This document shows positions 51,034 to 59,950 of a stretch of 64,000 nt of DNA, one piece after another. The stretch's first letter is position 1, and the number at the start of each line of letters is the position of its first letter. A model generated the notes under the pieces. The model was not told the origin of the DNA. It made no database searches and worked only from the letters and a program-made list of their open reading frames with translations. Source of the stretch: Catellatospora citrea (GTDB lineage Bacteria > Actinomycetota > Actinomycetes > Mycobacteriales > Micromonosporaceae). The position numbers and the translations under genes are program-made. The stretch is taken from assembly GCF_003610235.1 (NCBI RefSeq), contig NZ_RAPR01000001.1, positions 5,022,001-5,086,000 on the forward strand, given 5' to 3'.

Positions 51034-52047
51034 TCAGAACGAGCAGTTGACCAGGTGGCACTCGGGGGTCAGCGCGACGTCGAACATGGCCTGCACCCCG
51101 TCGCGGATGTGCGCGGCGAACTTCAGCACGTCCGCGGTGGTCGCCCCGCCCCGGTTGGTGAGGGCGAGGGTGTGCCTGGTGGAGAGCGCCACGGTGCCGT
51201 TGCCCCACTCGGTCCCGTAGCCCTGGCCGAAGCCGGCGTGCTGGATGAGCCACGCGGCGTGCAGCTTCGTGCCCTCGGCGTCCGGCTGGCTCGGGCACGC
51301 ACGGGCGCGCTCCGGCACCTCGGCGAGCACCGGGTTGAGGAAGAAGGAGCCGACGCTCCACGTGTCGTGGTCGGCGGGGTCGAGGACCATCTTGCGGGCC
51401 CGTCGCTGTTCCAGGACCGCCGCGCGCACGTCGGCTGGGTCCGCGGTGCCGCCGACCTCGATCGACAGCCGCTCGGCCACCGCCGGGAAGGTGACCGGGG
51501 CGGACTGCCCGCCGCGGCGGAGCCGGTACGTGACGTCCAGCACCACCCACCGGTCGCTGTGCTTGAAGACCGACTGCCGGTGGCTGCCGAACCCGCACCG
51601 CTCCGGTGTCCAGCGCTCCACCTCGCCCGTCGTCCGGTCGTACACGGACAGCGACTCCAGCACGTCGGAGGTCAGGGTGCCGTACGCGCCGACGTTCTGC
51701 ACCGGCGTGCCGCCGACCGACCCGGGGATGCCCGACAGCGCCTCGACCCCGGCCAGGCCCTCGGCCAGCACCGTGCGGACCAGGTGATCCCACTCGACCC
51801 CGGCGGCGGCGGTGACCAGCTCGCCGTCGATGGCCAGCTCGGTCGACGCCATGCGCACGACCGTGCCGTCCCAGCCGACGTCGCCGACGACGAGATTCGA
51901 GCCGCCGCCCATCACCAGCAGCGGCTCGCCGGTCCGGTCCGCGTCGCGGAGCACCTCGATCGCGTGCGGCGTGCTGCGGGCGACTTCCAGCCGCCCCACC
52001 GGGCCACCGACCCGCATCGTGGTCAGGTCAGCAAACGTGATGGTCAC
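51034..52047 (-). CDS. murB: UDP-N-acetylenolpyruvoylglucosamine reductase
   Basis: The protein has 337 residues. FAD-binding blocks TMRVGGP, VMGGGSNLVVGD and SGIPGSVGGTPVQNVGAYG, and the active-site serine segment WSVGSFFLNP, identify MurB, which reduces UDP-GlcNAc-enolpyruvate to UDP-MurNAc. The GTG start has TAGGCT exactly 7 nt upstream and no ribosome site, so it is probably leaderless. Confidence 0.96.
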   Translation of the reverse strand: MTITFADLTTMRVGGPVGRLEVARSTPHAIEVLRDADRTGEPLLVMGGGSNLVVGDVGWDGTVVRMASTELAIDGELVTAAAGVEWDHLVRTVLAEGLAGVEALSGIPGSVGGTPVQNVGAYGTLTSDVLESLSVYDRTTGEVERWTPERCGFGSHRQSVFKHSDRWVVLDVTYRLRRGGQSAPVTFPAVAERLSIEVGGTADPADVRAAVLEQRRARKMVLDPADHDTWSVGSFFLNPVLAEVPERARACPSQPDAEGTKLHAAWLIQHAGFGQGYGTEWGNGTVALSTRHTLALTNRGGATTADVLKFAAHIRDGVQAMFDVALTPECHLVNCSF

Positions 52048-52054
52048 GGGCCCG

Positions 52055-52060
52055 AGCCTA
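52055..52060 (-). promoter_or_regulatory. -10 box of murB (leaderless)
   Basis: On the minus strand TAGGCT ends 7 nt before GTG 52047. Confidence 0.5.
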
Positions 52061-52094
52061 CCGAGGGATCAGCGCACCCCGGCCGACGGCTCGG

Positions 52095-52511
52095 TCATCT
52101 CCGGGTGGGCTGGTTGAGGCGGATCATGTTTCCGGCCGGGTCGCGGAACGCACAGTCCCGGACGCCGTACGCCTGGTCGGCAGGCTCCTGGAGCACCTCG
52201 GCGCCGGAGGCGCGGATGTGCTCGAAGGCGGCGTCGACGTCGTCGGTGGTGAAGATGAGCCCGCGCAGCAGACCCTTGGCGAGCAGGTCGTACTCCTTCT
52301 GCTTGTCCTCGGCGGAGGCGTCCGGGTGGGACTCGGGCGTCTCGATGGTGATCTCCAGGTCGGGCTGGCTCGGCGGCACGACGGTCACCCAGCGCATGCC
52401 CTCGTAGCTGACATCGGTGCGGACCTGGAAACCGAGCACGTCGCGATAGAACCCGATGGCCTTGTCGTGGTCGTCGACGATGATGAAACAGTGTGAGACC
52501 TTGATGTCCAT
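52095..52511 (-). CDS. VOC-family (glyoxalase-fold) protein
   Basis: The protein has 138 residues, a single vicinal-oxygen-chelate domain: FIIVDDHDKAIGFYRDVLGF (first beta-alpha-beta unit) and AYGVRDCAFRDPAGNMIRLNQ (last strand). Typical metal-ligand positions are incomplete, so it may be a binding protein. It is just upstream of murB. TAACGT ends 7 nt before ATG 52511, suggesting leaderless initiation; a GTG three codons upstream would fall inside that box. Confidence 0.88.
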   Translation of the reverse strand: MDIKVSHCFIIVDDHDKAIGFYRDVLGFQVRTDVSYEGMRWVTVVPPSQPDLEITIETPESHPDASAEDKQKEYDLLAKGLLRGLIFTTDDVDAAFEHIRASGAEVLQEPADQAYGVRDCAFRDPAGNMIRLNQPTRR

Positions 52512-52518
52512 GCAGCTC

Positions 52519-52524
52519 ACGTTA
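52519..52524 (-). promoter_or_regulatory. -10 box of the VOC gene (leaderless)
   Basis: On the minus strand TAACGT ends 7 nt before ATG 52511. Confidence 0.4.
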
Positions 52525-52638
52525 CAGACGGGAGCCCGGCCCGGGCCGCACCCGCACTGAGCGGCGTCGCTGCGACCCGAGGCGAGCGCGGGGCAGGCGC
52601 GACGTCAGGCCCCCCACGCGGCCGATCAATATGGTGAA

Positions 52639-53394
52639 ATGGCGCTCATGTCCAGCGTGCCGTTGTACGACACCATCGGGACCGCCTACACCGTGACCCG
52701 CCGCACCGAACCGCGCATCGCCGCGCAGGTCCTGGCTGCCCTCGGGGACGCCCGGACCGTGCTGAACGTCGGGGCGGGCACCGGGTCCTACGAGCCCCAG
52801 GACCGCTACGTCCTCGCGGTGGAACCGTCGGCGGTCATGCGTTCGCAGCGGTCCGCGGGCGCGGCGCCGTGCCTGGTGGGATCCGCCGAGAACCTGCCGT
52901 TCGACGACCAGTCCTTCGACGCGGCGATGGCCTTCGCCACCCTGCACCACTGGCCGGACCCGATCGCCGGCCTGCGCGAGCTGCGGCGCGTCGCCCGCCG
53001 CGTGGTGGTGTTCACCCACGACACCAGCGAAGCCGGGTGGCTGCACCGGTTCTGGCTGACGCGCGACTACCTGCCCGAGGTCGCGGACCTCCTGGTCGGC
53101 CGGCCTTCGGTGACCGACCTGGCCGACGCGATCGGAGCCCGGATGGAGCCGGTGCTCATCCCGTGGGACTGTGCGGACGGCTTCTTCGAGGCCTACTGGC
53201 GGCAGCCGGAGGCATACCTGGACGAGGGCGTCCGCCGCGGGATGTCGGTCTGGACCTCGGTCGGGCCGGACGCCGAGCGGCGCGCGGTGCAGAGCCTGCA
53301 TGACGACCTCGCCTCGGGCCGGTGGGCCGAACGCAACCGAGACCTCGCCGGCCTCGACGCGGCAGAGCTCGGCCTGCGTCTGCTGATCGCCTGA
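52639..53394 (+). CDS. SAM-dependent class-I methyltransferase
   Basis: The protein has 251 residues. VLNVGAGTGSYEP is motif I, VEPSAVM the acidic motif II, and AENLPFDDQSFDAAMAFATL motifs of the ubiE/methyltransf-11 type. The substrate is unknown. A start three codons later (ATG 52648) is also possible. A hairpin follows the stop. Confidence 0.85.
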   Translation: MALMSSVPLYDTIGTAYTVTRRTEPRIAAQVLAALGDARTVLNVGAGTGSYEPQDRYVLAVEPSAVMRSQRSAGAAPCLVGSAENLPFDDQSFDAAMAFATLHHWPDPIAGLRELRRVARRVVVFTHDTSEAGWLHRFWLTRDYLPEVADLLVGRPSVTDLADAIGARMEPVLIPWDCADGFFEAYWRQPEAYLDEGVRRGMSVWTSVGPDAERRAVQSLHDDLASGRWAERNRDLAGLDAAELGLRLLIA

Positions 53395-53404
53395 ACACGC
53401 CATT

Positions 53405-53451
53405 GCCGCACAGGCCAGGTAAAGGTCGTACGTACAGTCTGGCTCTGCGGC
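53405..53451 (+). terminator. Imperfect hairpin after the methyltransferase gene
   Basis: GCCGCACAGGCCAG pairs with CTGGCTCTGCGGC, with one mismatch and one bulge, around a loop containing GTACGTAC. Confidence 0.5.
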
Positions 53452-53661
53452 ACGCATGGCCGGAACTTCCTGGCCACCATGGTCGCGCTCACCGAGACTC
53501 GGCCGACCCCGACGGGGTTCGCCGATCAGCACGTCCGTCCGAGGTGGACGATCGGTCGCGCGGCAGCTCAACGGCCTGGCGGCGGCCGTGGCGGGTCGGT
53601 ACGGCGGGAGCCGGGCCGCGTCGTCGCCCTCGCAGTCGGCTAGGCGACGCTACCGCCGCTG

Positions 53662-53687
53662 GTGACGAGGTGTACGTGATTCGTCAC
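53662..53687. promoter_or_regulatory. Inverted repeat GTGACGA-N12-TCGTCAC
   Basis: A perfect 7-bp inverted repeat 170 bp upstream of the initiating glycosyltransferase; a possible operator. Confidence 0.3.
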
Positions 53688-53858
53688 AGGTCAGCTCATC
53701 GCGCCCGGTGCCACCGCGACGCGAGGCGGGCACGCTCCGTTGCAGACTGTCGGCTAGCTGACCCCTGCGTCTTCGTAACGCTCATAGACTCAGCGCGTTC
53801 TGCAGCCCGAACACACAGACCAGCCGTTGCGCCATCGGACCGGTGGGGGGTCCCGAGT

Positions 53859-55412
53859 GTGACTGACACACAGACCATGACCGACACGCACAGGATCACA
53901 GCGATTCGGCACGAGGACGATGACAGCGGCGTGACCGCTGTCCTGTCCCGGATCGCCGCCGACAACCAGGCCGGGTTCGCCCGGGTGAACTGGGAGACCG
54001 GGTATGTCCGGCTGGCGGTGCTCGGCGACGCGCTCGTCGCCGCCGTCGCCGCGGTGCTGGCGATCTACTTCCGATTCGGACAGACCTGGGACAGTCCCTG
54101 GAACCGCAACCACCTTGCCATCGCGCTGCTGTTCCCCGTGGGCTGGATCGTGATGGCGTTGCTGACCGGCGCGTACGACTCGCGGTGCATGTTCCTCGGC
54201 AACGACGAGTACGCGCGCATCCTGCGTGCCGCCCTGTGGCTCACCGCCATCATGGCGTTCGCGTCGTACATGCTGAATCTCAACATCTCCCGCGCCTATC
54301 CGCTGATCTCCATACCGATGGTGGTGACGCTGACCCTGGCGCACCGGTACCTGCTGCGGCGCGTGCTGCATCGGCGCTGGGAGAACGGGCGCCTGCTGCG
54401 CCGGGTCATCGTGGCGGGGCACGAGCAGGCCGTCTGGGAGCTGACCGCCCAGCTGCGGCGCGAGCGGCGACACGGCCTGCAGGTGGTGGGCGTCTGCCTG
54501 CCCACCGAGTCGAAGCTGGCCAAGACCATGCTCGGCGGCGCGAACGGCCACCCGAAGGTGTACGGCTCGCTCGACGTCGACGAGGTGGCCAACGCGGTCG
54601 CGGCCTCGGGCAGTGACACGATCATCGTGCTGCCCTGCCCCGAGTTCGGCAGCTCCGCGGTCCGGCGGCTGGCCTGGAAGCTGGAGCGCGATGAGATCGA
54701 CGTCATCCTGGCCAGCGCGCTGATCGACGTCACGGGTGACCGGACCACCATTCGGCCCGTGGTCGGCCTGCCGCTGCTGCACCTGGAGCACGCGAAGCTC
54801 AAGGGCGGCAGCCGCCTGCTGAAGGCGGCGGTCGACTTCTGTGGCGGCCTGGTCGGCACGCTGCTCCTGCTGCCTTTTCTCGCGGTGATAGGGCTGCTGA
54901 TCAAGCTCACCCCCGGTGGGCGCGGGCCGGTGGTCTTCCGGCAGACCCGGGTCGGCCGCAACGGCGTCCCGTTCACCCTGTACAAGTTCCGCACCATGCA
55001 CGTCGACGCGGAGAGCAGGCTGCAGAGCCTGCGCGCCCACAACGACCACGACGGCTCGCTGTTCAAGATGCGCGAGGATCCGCGGATCACTCCGATCGGC
55101 CGCTGGCTGCGCAAGTACTCCCTGGACGAGCTGCCGCAGTTGATCAACGTGCTCAAGGGGGAGATGTCGCTGGTCGGCCCGCGGCCGCCACTGCCGCGCG
55201 AGGTCGCCGAGTACGGCTTCGAGATGCGCCGGCGACTGCTGGTCAAGCCGGGTCTGACCGGGCTGTGGCAGGTGTCGGGGCGATCGGACCTGCCCTGGGC
55301 CGAGGCCGTCCGGCTGGACGTCCACTATGTAGAGAACTGGTCGTTGTGGATGGATCTGCTGATCCTGGTGCGCACCGCGGGCGCGGTGCTCAAGGGCACG
55401 GGTGCCTACTAG
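53859..55412 (+). CDS. Polyprenyl-phosphate sugar phosphotransferase (initiating glycosyltransferase)
   Basis: The protein has 517 residues. The N-terminal half has five or so membrane helices, a CoA-binding/Rossmann-like middle, and a C-terminal bacterial sugar transferase domain: FRQTRVGRNGVPFTLYKFRT, DELPQLINVLKGEMSLVGPR and VKPGLTGLWQVSGR. It loads the first sugar phosphate on undecaprenyl phosphate for extracellular polysaccharide (WbaP/CpsE family). The GTG start follows GGTGGGGGG; ATG 53877 is an alternative. Transcribed with the following GT2 gene. Confidence 0.93.
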   Translation: MTDTQTMTDTHRITAIRHEDDDSGVTAVLSRIAADNQAGFARVNWETGYVRLAVLGDALVAAVAAVLAIYFRFGQTWDSPWNRNHLAIALLFPVGWIVMALLTGAYDSRCMFLGNDEYARILRAALWLTAIMAFASYMLNLNISRAYPLISIPMVVTLTLAHRYLLRRVLHRRWENGRLLRRVIVAGHEQAVWELTAQLRRERRHGLQVVGVCLPTESKLAKTMLGGANGHPKVYGSLDVDEVANAVAASGSDTIIVLPCPEFGSSAVRRLAWKLERDEIDVILASALIDVTGDRTTIRPVVGLPLLHLEHAKLKGGSRLLKAAVDFCGGLVGTLLLLPFLAVIGLLIKLTPGGRGPVVFRQTRVGRNGVPFTLYKFRTMHVDAESRLQSLRAHNDHDGSLFKMREDPRITPIGRWLRKYSLDELPQLINVLKGEMSLVGPRPPLPREVAEYGFEMRRRLLVKPGLTGLWQVSGRSDLPWAEAVRLDVHYVENWSLWMDLLILVRTAGAVLKGTGAY

Positions 55413-55472
55413 CCAGGTCAGTGACGGCGTGCGCCCCTTATGCTCACGGCCGAGGATGAGGGGAGCAGCGTC

Positions 55473-56360
55473 GTGAACGACGTCGTGGACGAGGCCGGCG
55501 TGCCCGCGGAGGGCACGCCGGCGGTGAGCATCGTGATCCCGGCGCACAACGAGGAGGCGGTGCTCGGCGCGAACCTGGCCACGCTGCTCGACGGCGCGCG
55601 ACCCGGCGAGTTCGACGTGGTCGTCGTGCCCAACGGCTGCACCGACCGCACGGCGGAGGTCGCCGCGGCGGCCGGCGTGCGTGTGGTCGCCTCCCCGGTT
55701 GGGGGCAAGCCGAACGCGATCCGGCTCGGCGACGCCGTGTGCCGCGCCTTCCCGCGCATCTATCTGGACGCGGATGTCACGATGTCGGCCGACTCGGTCC
55801 GTGCGCTCGTGGCGGCATGTGCCGCGCCCGGCGTGCTGGCCTGCGCACCCGTGCCGGAGCTCGATCTCGGCGGGGTGGGCCAGGTGGCCCGTCGGGTGCA
55901 CCGCGTGCACGAACGCCTGATCGCGCCGAACCGGGCCCTTGCCGGCGTCGGCGCCTACGTGGTGACCGAGGCCGGGCACGCCCGGATCTTCCCGATGCCC
56001 GACATCATCTCGGACGACGGCTGGGTCCACACGAGTTTCGCCCCGGCGGAGCGGGCGGTCGTGGCGACCGCGCGCACCGTCGTGCGGCCCGCGCGTACGG
56101 TCCGGGCGCATCTGCGCCGTCGCGTACGCGTGCGGGCCGGCAATCGTGAGCTTGCCCAGCTGGGCCGCAGCCACGCCGGTGGGCGGCTGCGGCTCAGCTC
56201 ACTGCTCGGGCTGGTACGTCGGCGGGAGGTACGGCTGCTCGACGCCGGGTGCTACCTCGGCGTCCTGCTGGCCGAGCGTGCGCTGACTCGGCACCTGCGG
56301 CGCGGTGGCACCGTCGCTCCCGCGTGGGGCAGTGACGCCACCACCCGTGCCGCGGGGTAG
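55473..56360 (+). CDS. Glycosyltransferase family 2
   Basis: The protein has 295 residues. SIVIPAHNEEAVLGANLATL and the DxD in IYLDADVTMS show a GT-A fold. GTG 55473 follows GAGGGGAG eight nt upstream; ATG 55440 lacks a ribosome site but remains possible (11 more residues). The 3' end overlaps the convergent GT4 gene by 162 bp, so the last 54 codons are antisense to another coding region. Confidence 0.87.
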   Translation: MNDVVDEAGVPAEGTPAVSIVIPAHNEEAVLGANLATLLDGARPGEFDVVVVPNGCTDRTAEVAAAAGVRVVASPVGGKPNAIRLGDAVCRAFPRIYLDADVTMSADSVRALVAACAAPGVLACAPVPELDLGGVGQVARRVHRVHERLIAPNRALAGVGAYVVTEAGHARIFPMPDIISDDGWVHTSFAPAERAVVATARTVVRPARTVRAHLRRRVRVRAGNRELAQLGRSHAGGRLRLSSLLGLVRRREVRLLDAGCYLGVLLAERALTRHLRRGGTVAPAWGSDATTRAAG

Positions 56361-57557
56361 CGGCACCGTCGTCGACTGCGGGCGCACCGCCGCCTCGTAC
56401 GCGGCCACCAGGGCCTCCTTCGAGCGGTCCCAGGACAGGGGACCGGCGACCCGCTCCCGGCCGAGCCGGCCCATCCTGCGCCGCTCCTCCGGGGCGTCCA
56501 GCAGGTAGGCGACCTGCCGTGCGAAGGCGTTCTCGTCGTTGGCGGGCGCGTACACGGCCGCCTCGCCCGCGGAGACCCGGGCCTCGGTGAGGTCGAACGA
56601 CACGATCGGCCGCGACATCGCCATGTACTCGAGGACCTTGTTCATGGTGGAGACGTCGTTGAGCGGGTTGGTGGGGTCGGGCGACAGGCACACGTCCGCG
56701 GTCGACAGGTAGCGCAGCAGATCCTCGTCGGAGATGCGGCCGGTGAACTCGACACAGTCGTCGAGCTTCAGCTCCACGGCCAGTTCCCGCATCGCCTCGA
56801 AGGTGTCCCCGGCGCCGATGAAGACGGCGTGCCAGTCGGTCCGGCCCACCTCGTAGCGCAGGATCGCCAGCGCCCGCAGGGCGTAGTCGACGCCGTCCTG
56901 CGGACCCATCACACCGAGATACGCGAGCAGGTACGGCTTGCCCTTGCGCAGCTGCGGCTCCTCAGGCACCAGCGTGAACCGCTCGACCCGCGGTGCGCTG
57001 CGCACCACGAACACCCGGTCCGGGTGCTTGCCGCCGCGCGTGATCGCCATGCGGCGGTAGCTCTCGTTGGTGGCGATGACCACGTCGGCCGTCTGGTAGG
57101 TGCGGCGCTCCAGCCAGCACACCGCGCGGTACAGGAAGTCCTTGCCCCGGTTGAAGCGGGACAGGTACAGCTCCGGCACCAGGTCGTGCTGGTCGAAGAC
57201 GAACCGCGCGCCCTGCCGCTTGAACCGCTTGGCCAGCAGGAAGTACAGGTCTGGCGGGTTGCACGCGTGCACCACGTCGAACCTGCCGAGGCGGCGCGCG
57301 ATGCGCCGGGTCCGCCACAGCGCCGCGCTGTACTCGCGCAGGTAGCCGACGGGACCGCCGGTGGCCGCCTGCAGCGGGTACCGGTGGATGTGGATGTCCT
57401 CGAGCACGACCTCCGGCTCGGTGTCGCGGTTCGTGCCCTGCGGGCAGATGACGTGGACCTCCCAGCCCGCGTCGCGCAGCGCCAGGCATTCCTGCCACAC
57501 GCGCCGGTCGAACGGCACGGAGAGGTTTTCGACGAGGATGAGCGCTCTACCAGCCAA
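56199..57557 (-). CDS. Glycosyltransferase family 4
   Basis: The protein has 452 residues, GT-B fold: ILVENLSVPFDRRVWQECLA, HACNPPDLYF, DQHDLVPELYLSRF, LGVMGPQDGVDYAL and the donor-site EYMAMSRPIVSFDL. The family resembles WcaI/WbuB-like enzymes of capsule assembly. The last 60 residues (after RPQS) are Pro/Gln/Gly-rich, outside the catalytic fold, and run antisense to the GT2 gene. The start is TTG 57557, overlapping the dehydrogenase stop by 11 nt; no later start preserves the first beta strand. Confidence 0.87.
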   Translation of the reverse strand: MAGRALILVENLSVPFDRRVWQECLALRDAGWEVHVICPQGTNRDTEPEVVLEDIHIHRYPLQAATGGPVGYLREYSAALWRTRRIARRLGRFDVVHACNPPDLYFLLAKRFKRQGARFVFDQHDLVPELYLSRFNRGKDFLYRAVCWLERRTYQTADVVIATNESYRRMAITRGGKHPDRVFVVRSAPRVERFTLVPEEPQLRKGKPYLLAYLGVMGPQDGVDYALRALAILRYEVGRTDWHAVFIGAGDTFEAMRELAVELKLDDCVEFTGRISDEDLLRYLSTADVCLSPDPTNPLNDVSTMNKVLEYMAMSRPIVSFDLTEARVSAGEAAVYAPANDENAFARQVAYLLDAPEERRRMGRLGRERVAGPLSWDRSKEALVAAYEAAVRPQSTTVPLPRGTGGGVTAPRGSDGATAPQVPSQRTLGQQDAEVAPGVEQPYLPPTYQPEQ

Positions 57558-58863
57558 TTCCCACGTATCCAGGGTTGGCCCGACGCGCCGGCGCGTCAGG
57601 GAGACGGATCAGGTCCACGATCGGCCGGTCGTCGACTCGGGCGAGCGCGTCGAGCACCGGCTGATCCCGGTGCCCCACGACGAACGCCTCGGCATGGTCG
57701 AGCAGTTCGTCGACCGTGTCGACCAGCACCTCGCTCAGGTGCGGCAGATGCCGGTCGATGAAGTCGCGGTTGGCCCCGATGAGCCGGGACAGCGACACGT
57801 TGGTGTCGTAGATGCGCAGGTCGTAGCCCTTGCCGATGAGTCGTTCGGCGAGGTCGGCCAGGGGGCTCTCGCGCAGGTCGTCGGTGCCGGGCTTGAAGGA
57901 CAGGCCGAACATGCCGATCTTGCGGGTGCCCGTGGCCGCGACCAGGTCGAAGGCGCGGCGCAGGTGCTCCTCGTTGGCGGCGAGCACGTGCCCGAGCAGC
58001 GGGGTGGACACGTCCACGGTGCGCGCCGCGTACACCAGGCCGCGCAGGTCCTTCGGCAGGCAGGAGCCGCCGAAGGCGAACCCCGGCCGCAGGTACGCGG
58101 TGCTGATGTTGAGCTTCCGGTCCGCCATGAACACGTCCATCACCTGGTGGGAGTCGAGCCCCAGGCCGCGGCTGATCGCGCCGATCTCGTTGGCGAAAGC
58201 GATCTTCAGTCCGTGGAAGGTGTTGTCCACGTACTTGATCATTTCGGCCACCGGCACCGGCACCCGGAACACCTCGCCGGGCAGGCCCGTGTACAACTCG
58301 GCCACCAGGTCACCGCTGCGCTCGTCGAGCTGGCCGATGACCGTCTTCGGCGGGTCCAGGAAGTCCCGCACGCTGGAGCCCTCGCGCAGGAACTCCGGGT
58401 TGACCGCGACCCCGAAGTCGACCCCGGCGGTGCGGCCGGACGCCTTCTCCAGCAGCGGCACCAGCAGGTCCAGGCAGGTGCCCGGGAGCATGGTGCTGCG
58501 GAACACCACCGTGTGCCACCGGTCCAGGTCGGCCAGCACGGCGCCGATCTGGGTGGCGACCCGCTCCAGGTACTCCGTCGACATGCGGCCGTTGGGGGCC
58601 GAAGGGGTGCCCACGCACACCAGGGACACGTCCGAGGCCGCGATCGCCGCCTCGATGTCGGTGGTGGCCCGCAGCCGGCCCGCCGCCACGACCTCGGCGG
58701 TCAGCTCGCCGATGCGCTCCTCCACGACCGGCGCGACGCCGCGGTTGGTGAGGTCGACTTTGACCGGGTTGTTGTCGACACCGATGACCTCATGCCCACG
58801 GGAGGCAAAACAGGCTGCGGAGACGCAGCCGACATAGCCGAGCCCGACAACGGCGATGCGCAT
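57547..58863 (-). CDS. GDP-mannose 6-dehydrogenase-like enzyme (AlgD type)
   Basis: The protein has 438 residues. GLGYVGCVSAACFASRGHEV binds NAD; NPEFLREGS and YVDNTFHGLKIAFANE are the central motifs; FAFGGSCLPKDLRGL holds the nucleophile Cys268. Length and Cys number agree with P. aeruginosa AlgD (436 residues, Cys268), and FAFGGSCLPKD is closer to AlgD than to UDP-glucose dehydrogenases, which usually have GxGGxCxPKD. It would make GDP-mannuronate, or a UDP-uronate if the substrate differs. GGAAGGGG precedes ATG. Second from last in the minus-strand operon. Confidence 0.9.
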   Translation of the reverse strand: MRIAVVGLGYVGCVSAACFASRGHEVIGVDNNPVKVDLTNRGVAPVVEERIGELTAEVVAAGRLRATTDIEAAIAASDVSLVCVGTPSAPNGRMSTEYLERVATQIGAVLADLDRWHTVVFRSTMLPGTCLDLLVPLLEKASGRTAGVDFGVAVNPEFLREGSSVRDFLDPPKTVIGQLDERSGDLVAELYTGLPGEVFRVPVPVAEMIKYVDNTFHGLKIAFANEIGAISRGLGLDSHQVMDVFMADRKLNISTAYLRPGFAFGGSCLPKDLRGLVYAARTVDVSTPLLGHVLAANEEHLRRAFDLVAATGTRKIGMFGLSFKPGTDDLRESPLADLAERLIGKGYDLRIYDTNVSLSRLIGANRDFIDRHLPHLSEVLVDTVDELLDHAEAFVVGHRDQPVLDALARVDDRPIVDLIRLPDAPARRANPGYVGIGW

Positions 58864-58884
58864 GTGAACCCCTTCCGATTTGCT

Positions 58885-59946
58885 CTAGGCGCGGCCGCGC
58901 AGCCGACGCGAGATCTGCCTCAGCTGCGGCCCGAGCGGTGACGTCTTGGCGGCGGTGACGAGCCGGCGCTGCAGGCGGCGCGCGGCGAGCCGGGTCGAGC
59001 TGCGGGTCACCAGGCCCTGGCACACCTCGACCTCTCCAGTCTTGGCGCGGCGCTTGAAGTCGTCGTCGCCCCGGCCCAGGTCGATGCGGGTGATGCCCAG
59101 CTCGTCGGCGCGCATGATGATCTCGCGCAGCAGGATCCAGCCGGGGGAGAGCTGCCCGAGCGCCGGGTCGTAGACCGGGAACCACCAGTGCAGCACGCGG
59201 TCGGCGCGGATGCCGAAGTGCGCCGCGAGCAGCTGATCGCCCGCGTACACCGTGGACAGCATGCCGCCGAAGGCGGGATCGCGCCGGTCGAGCAGGCCGT
59301 GCACGAGGGCCACCCGGCTCGGCTCGGCGAAGTAGTCGGGGGCTCCGGTGCTCGCGTACTGCGCCCGCTTCAGTTCGATGACCCGCGCGAGCTCGTCGTG
59401 GTCCACGGTGTCGGCCGCGAATCGCAGCGGCCCGAGGTTGCGCTCCGCCATGGCGACCAGGCGGCGTGCCTCGGTCATCTTGCGCCGTCCGGCGCTGGAG
59501 GCACGCTCCAGGTAACCGGGCAGGGCACCACCGATCTCCAGGAACGGCGACGGCTGCCGGGACTCGATCCACGGCTCGCACCGGTCCACCCCGGTCAGCA
59601 GATGGTCGAAGGCGTATCCGCGCACCCGGCCGGCGATCAGGTCCAGCGGCTGGAACGCGGTGTCCGGGGCGGCGATCGGGCCCTGGAAGTCGGCTCCGGG
59701 CCAGCCCACGGGGCGCAGCAGGCCGCCGCTGACGTGGCAGGGCAGCAGCAGGGTGGCGTCCCCGGCCGGGCCGCGCTCGACGTACACGTGCACCGGCGAG
59801 CCGCTGTCGTGGACGGACCGGGCGAAGTCCGGGTGGAAGTACGGGCTGTCCAGCAGCGGGTTGCCGGCCCGGATCCGGTGCCAGGCGAGAATGTCCTGGT
59901 CGGCCAGGTGCTCCAGGGGCACCAGGCCGTTCGCGGTGGGGGTCAT
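58885..59946 (-). CDS. FemAB/GNAT-like acyltransferase of the polysaccharide operon
   Basis: The protein has 353 residues. The C-terminal half (YAGDQLLAAHFGIRADRVLH, SPGWILLREIIMRADELG, DLGRGDDDFKRRAKTG) is the acetyltransferase-6/FemAB-type GNAT domain often found in EPS clusters (CelD/BcsL-like). It probably acylates or amidates sugar residues of the polymer. The ATG lies 4 nt past the GT2 stop; GGAG is seven nt upstream. Confidence 0.85.
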   Translation of the reverse strand: MTPTANGLVPLEHLADQDILAWHRIRAGNPLLDSPYFHPDFARSVHDSGSPVHVYVERGPAGDATLLLPCHVSGGLLRPVGWPGADFQGPIAAPDTAFQPLDLIAGRVRGYAFDHLLTGVDRCEPWIESRQPSPFLEIGGALPGYLERASSAGRRKMTEARRLVAMAERNLGPLRFAADTVDHDELARVIELKRAQYASTGAPDYFAEPSRVALVHGLLDRRDPAFGGMLSTVYAGDQLLAAHFGIRADRVLHWWFPVYDPALGQLSPGWILLREIIMRADELGITRIDLGRGDDDFKRRAKTGEVEVCQGLVTRSSTRLAARRLQRRLVTAAKTSPLGPQLRQISRRLRGRA

Positions 59947-59950
59947 CGGG

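Larger units (their letters stand above)
53395..53858. other. 464-bp gene-free stretch upstream of the polysaccharide cluster
   Basis: No credible gene is present. It holds a terminator-like imperfect hairpin at 53405-53451 and an inverted repeat GTGACGA-N12-TCGTCAC at 53662-53668/53681-53687. GC content is slightly lower than in the genes around it. It probably contains the promoter of the initiating glycosyltransferase, but no confident -35/-10 pair was identified. Confidence 0.6.

Noticed and set aside
53456..53665. Small plus-strand open frames in the gap before the polysaccharide cluster
   Set aside because: No ribosome site, no domain and ordinary shadow composition.
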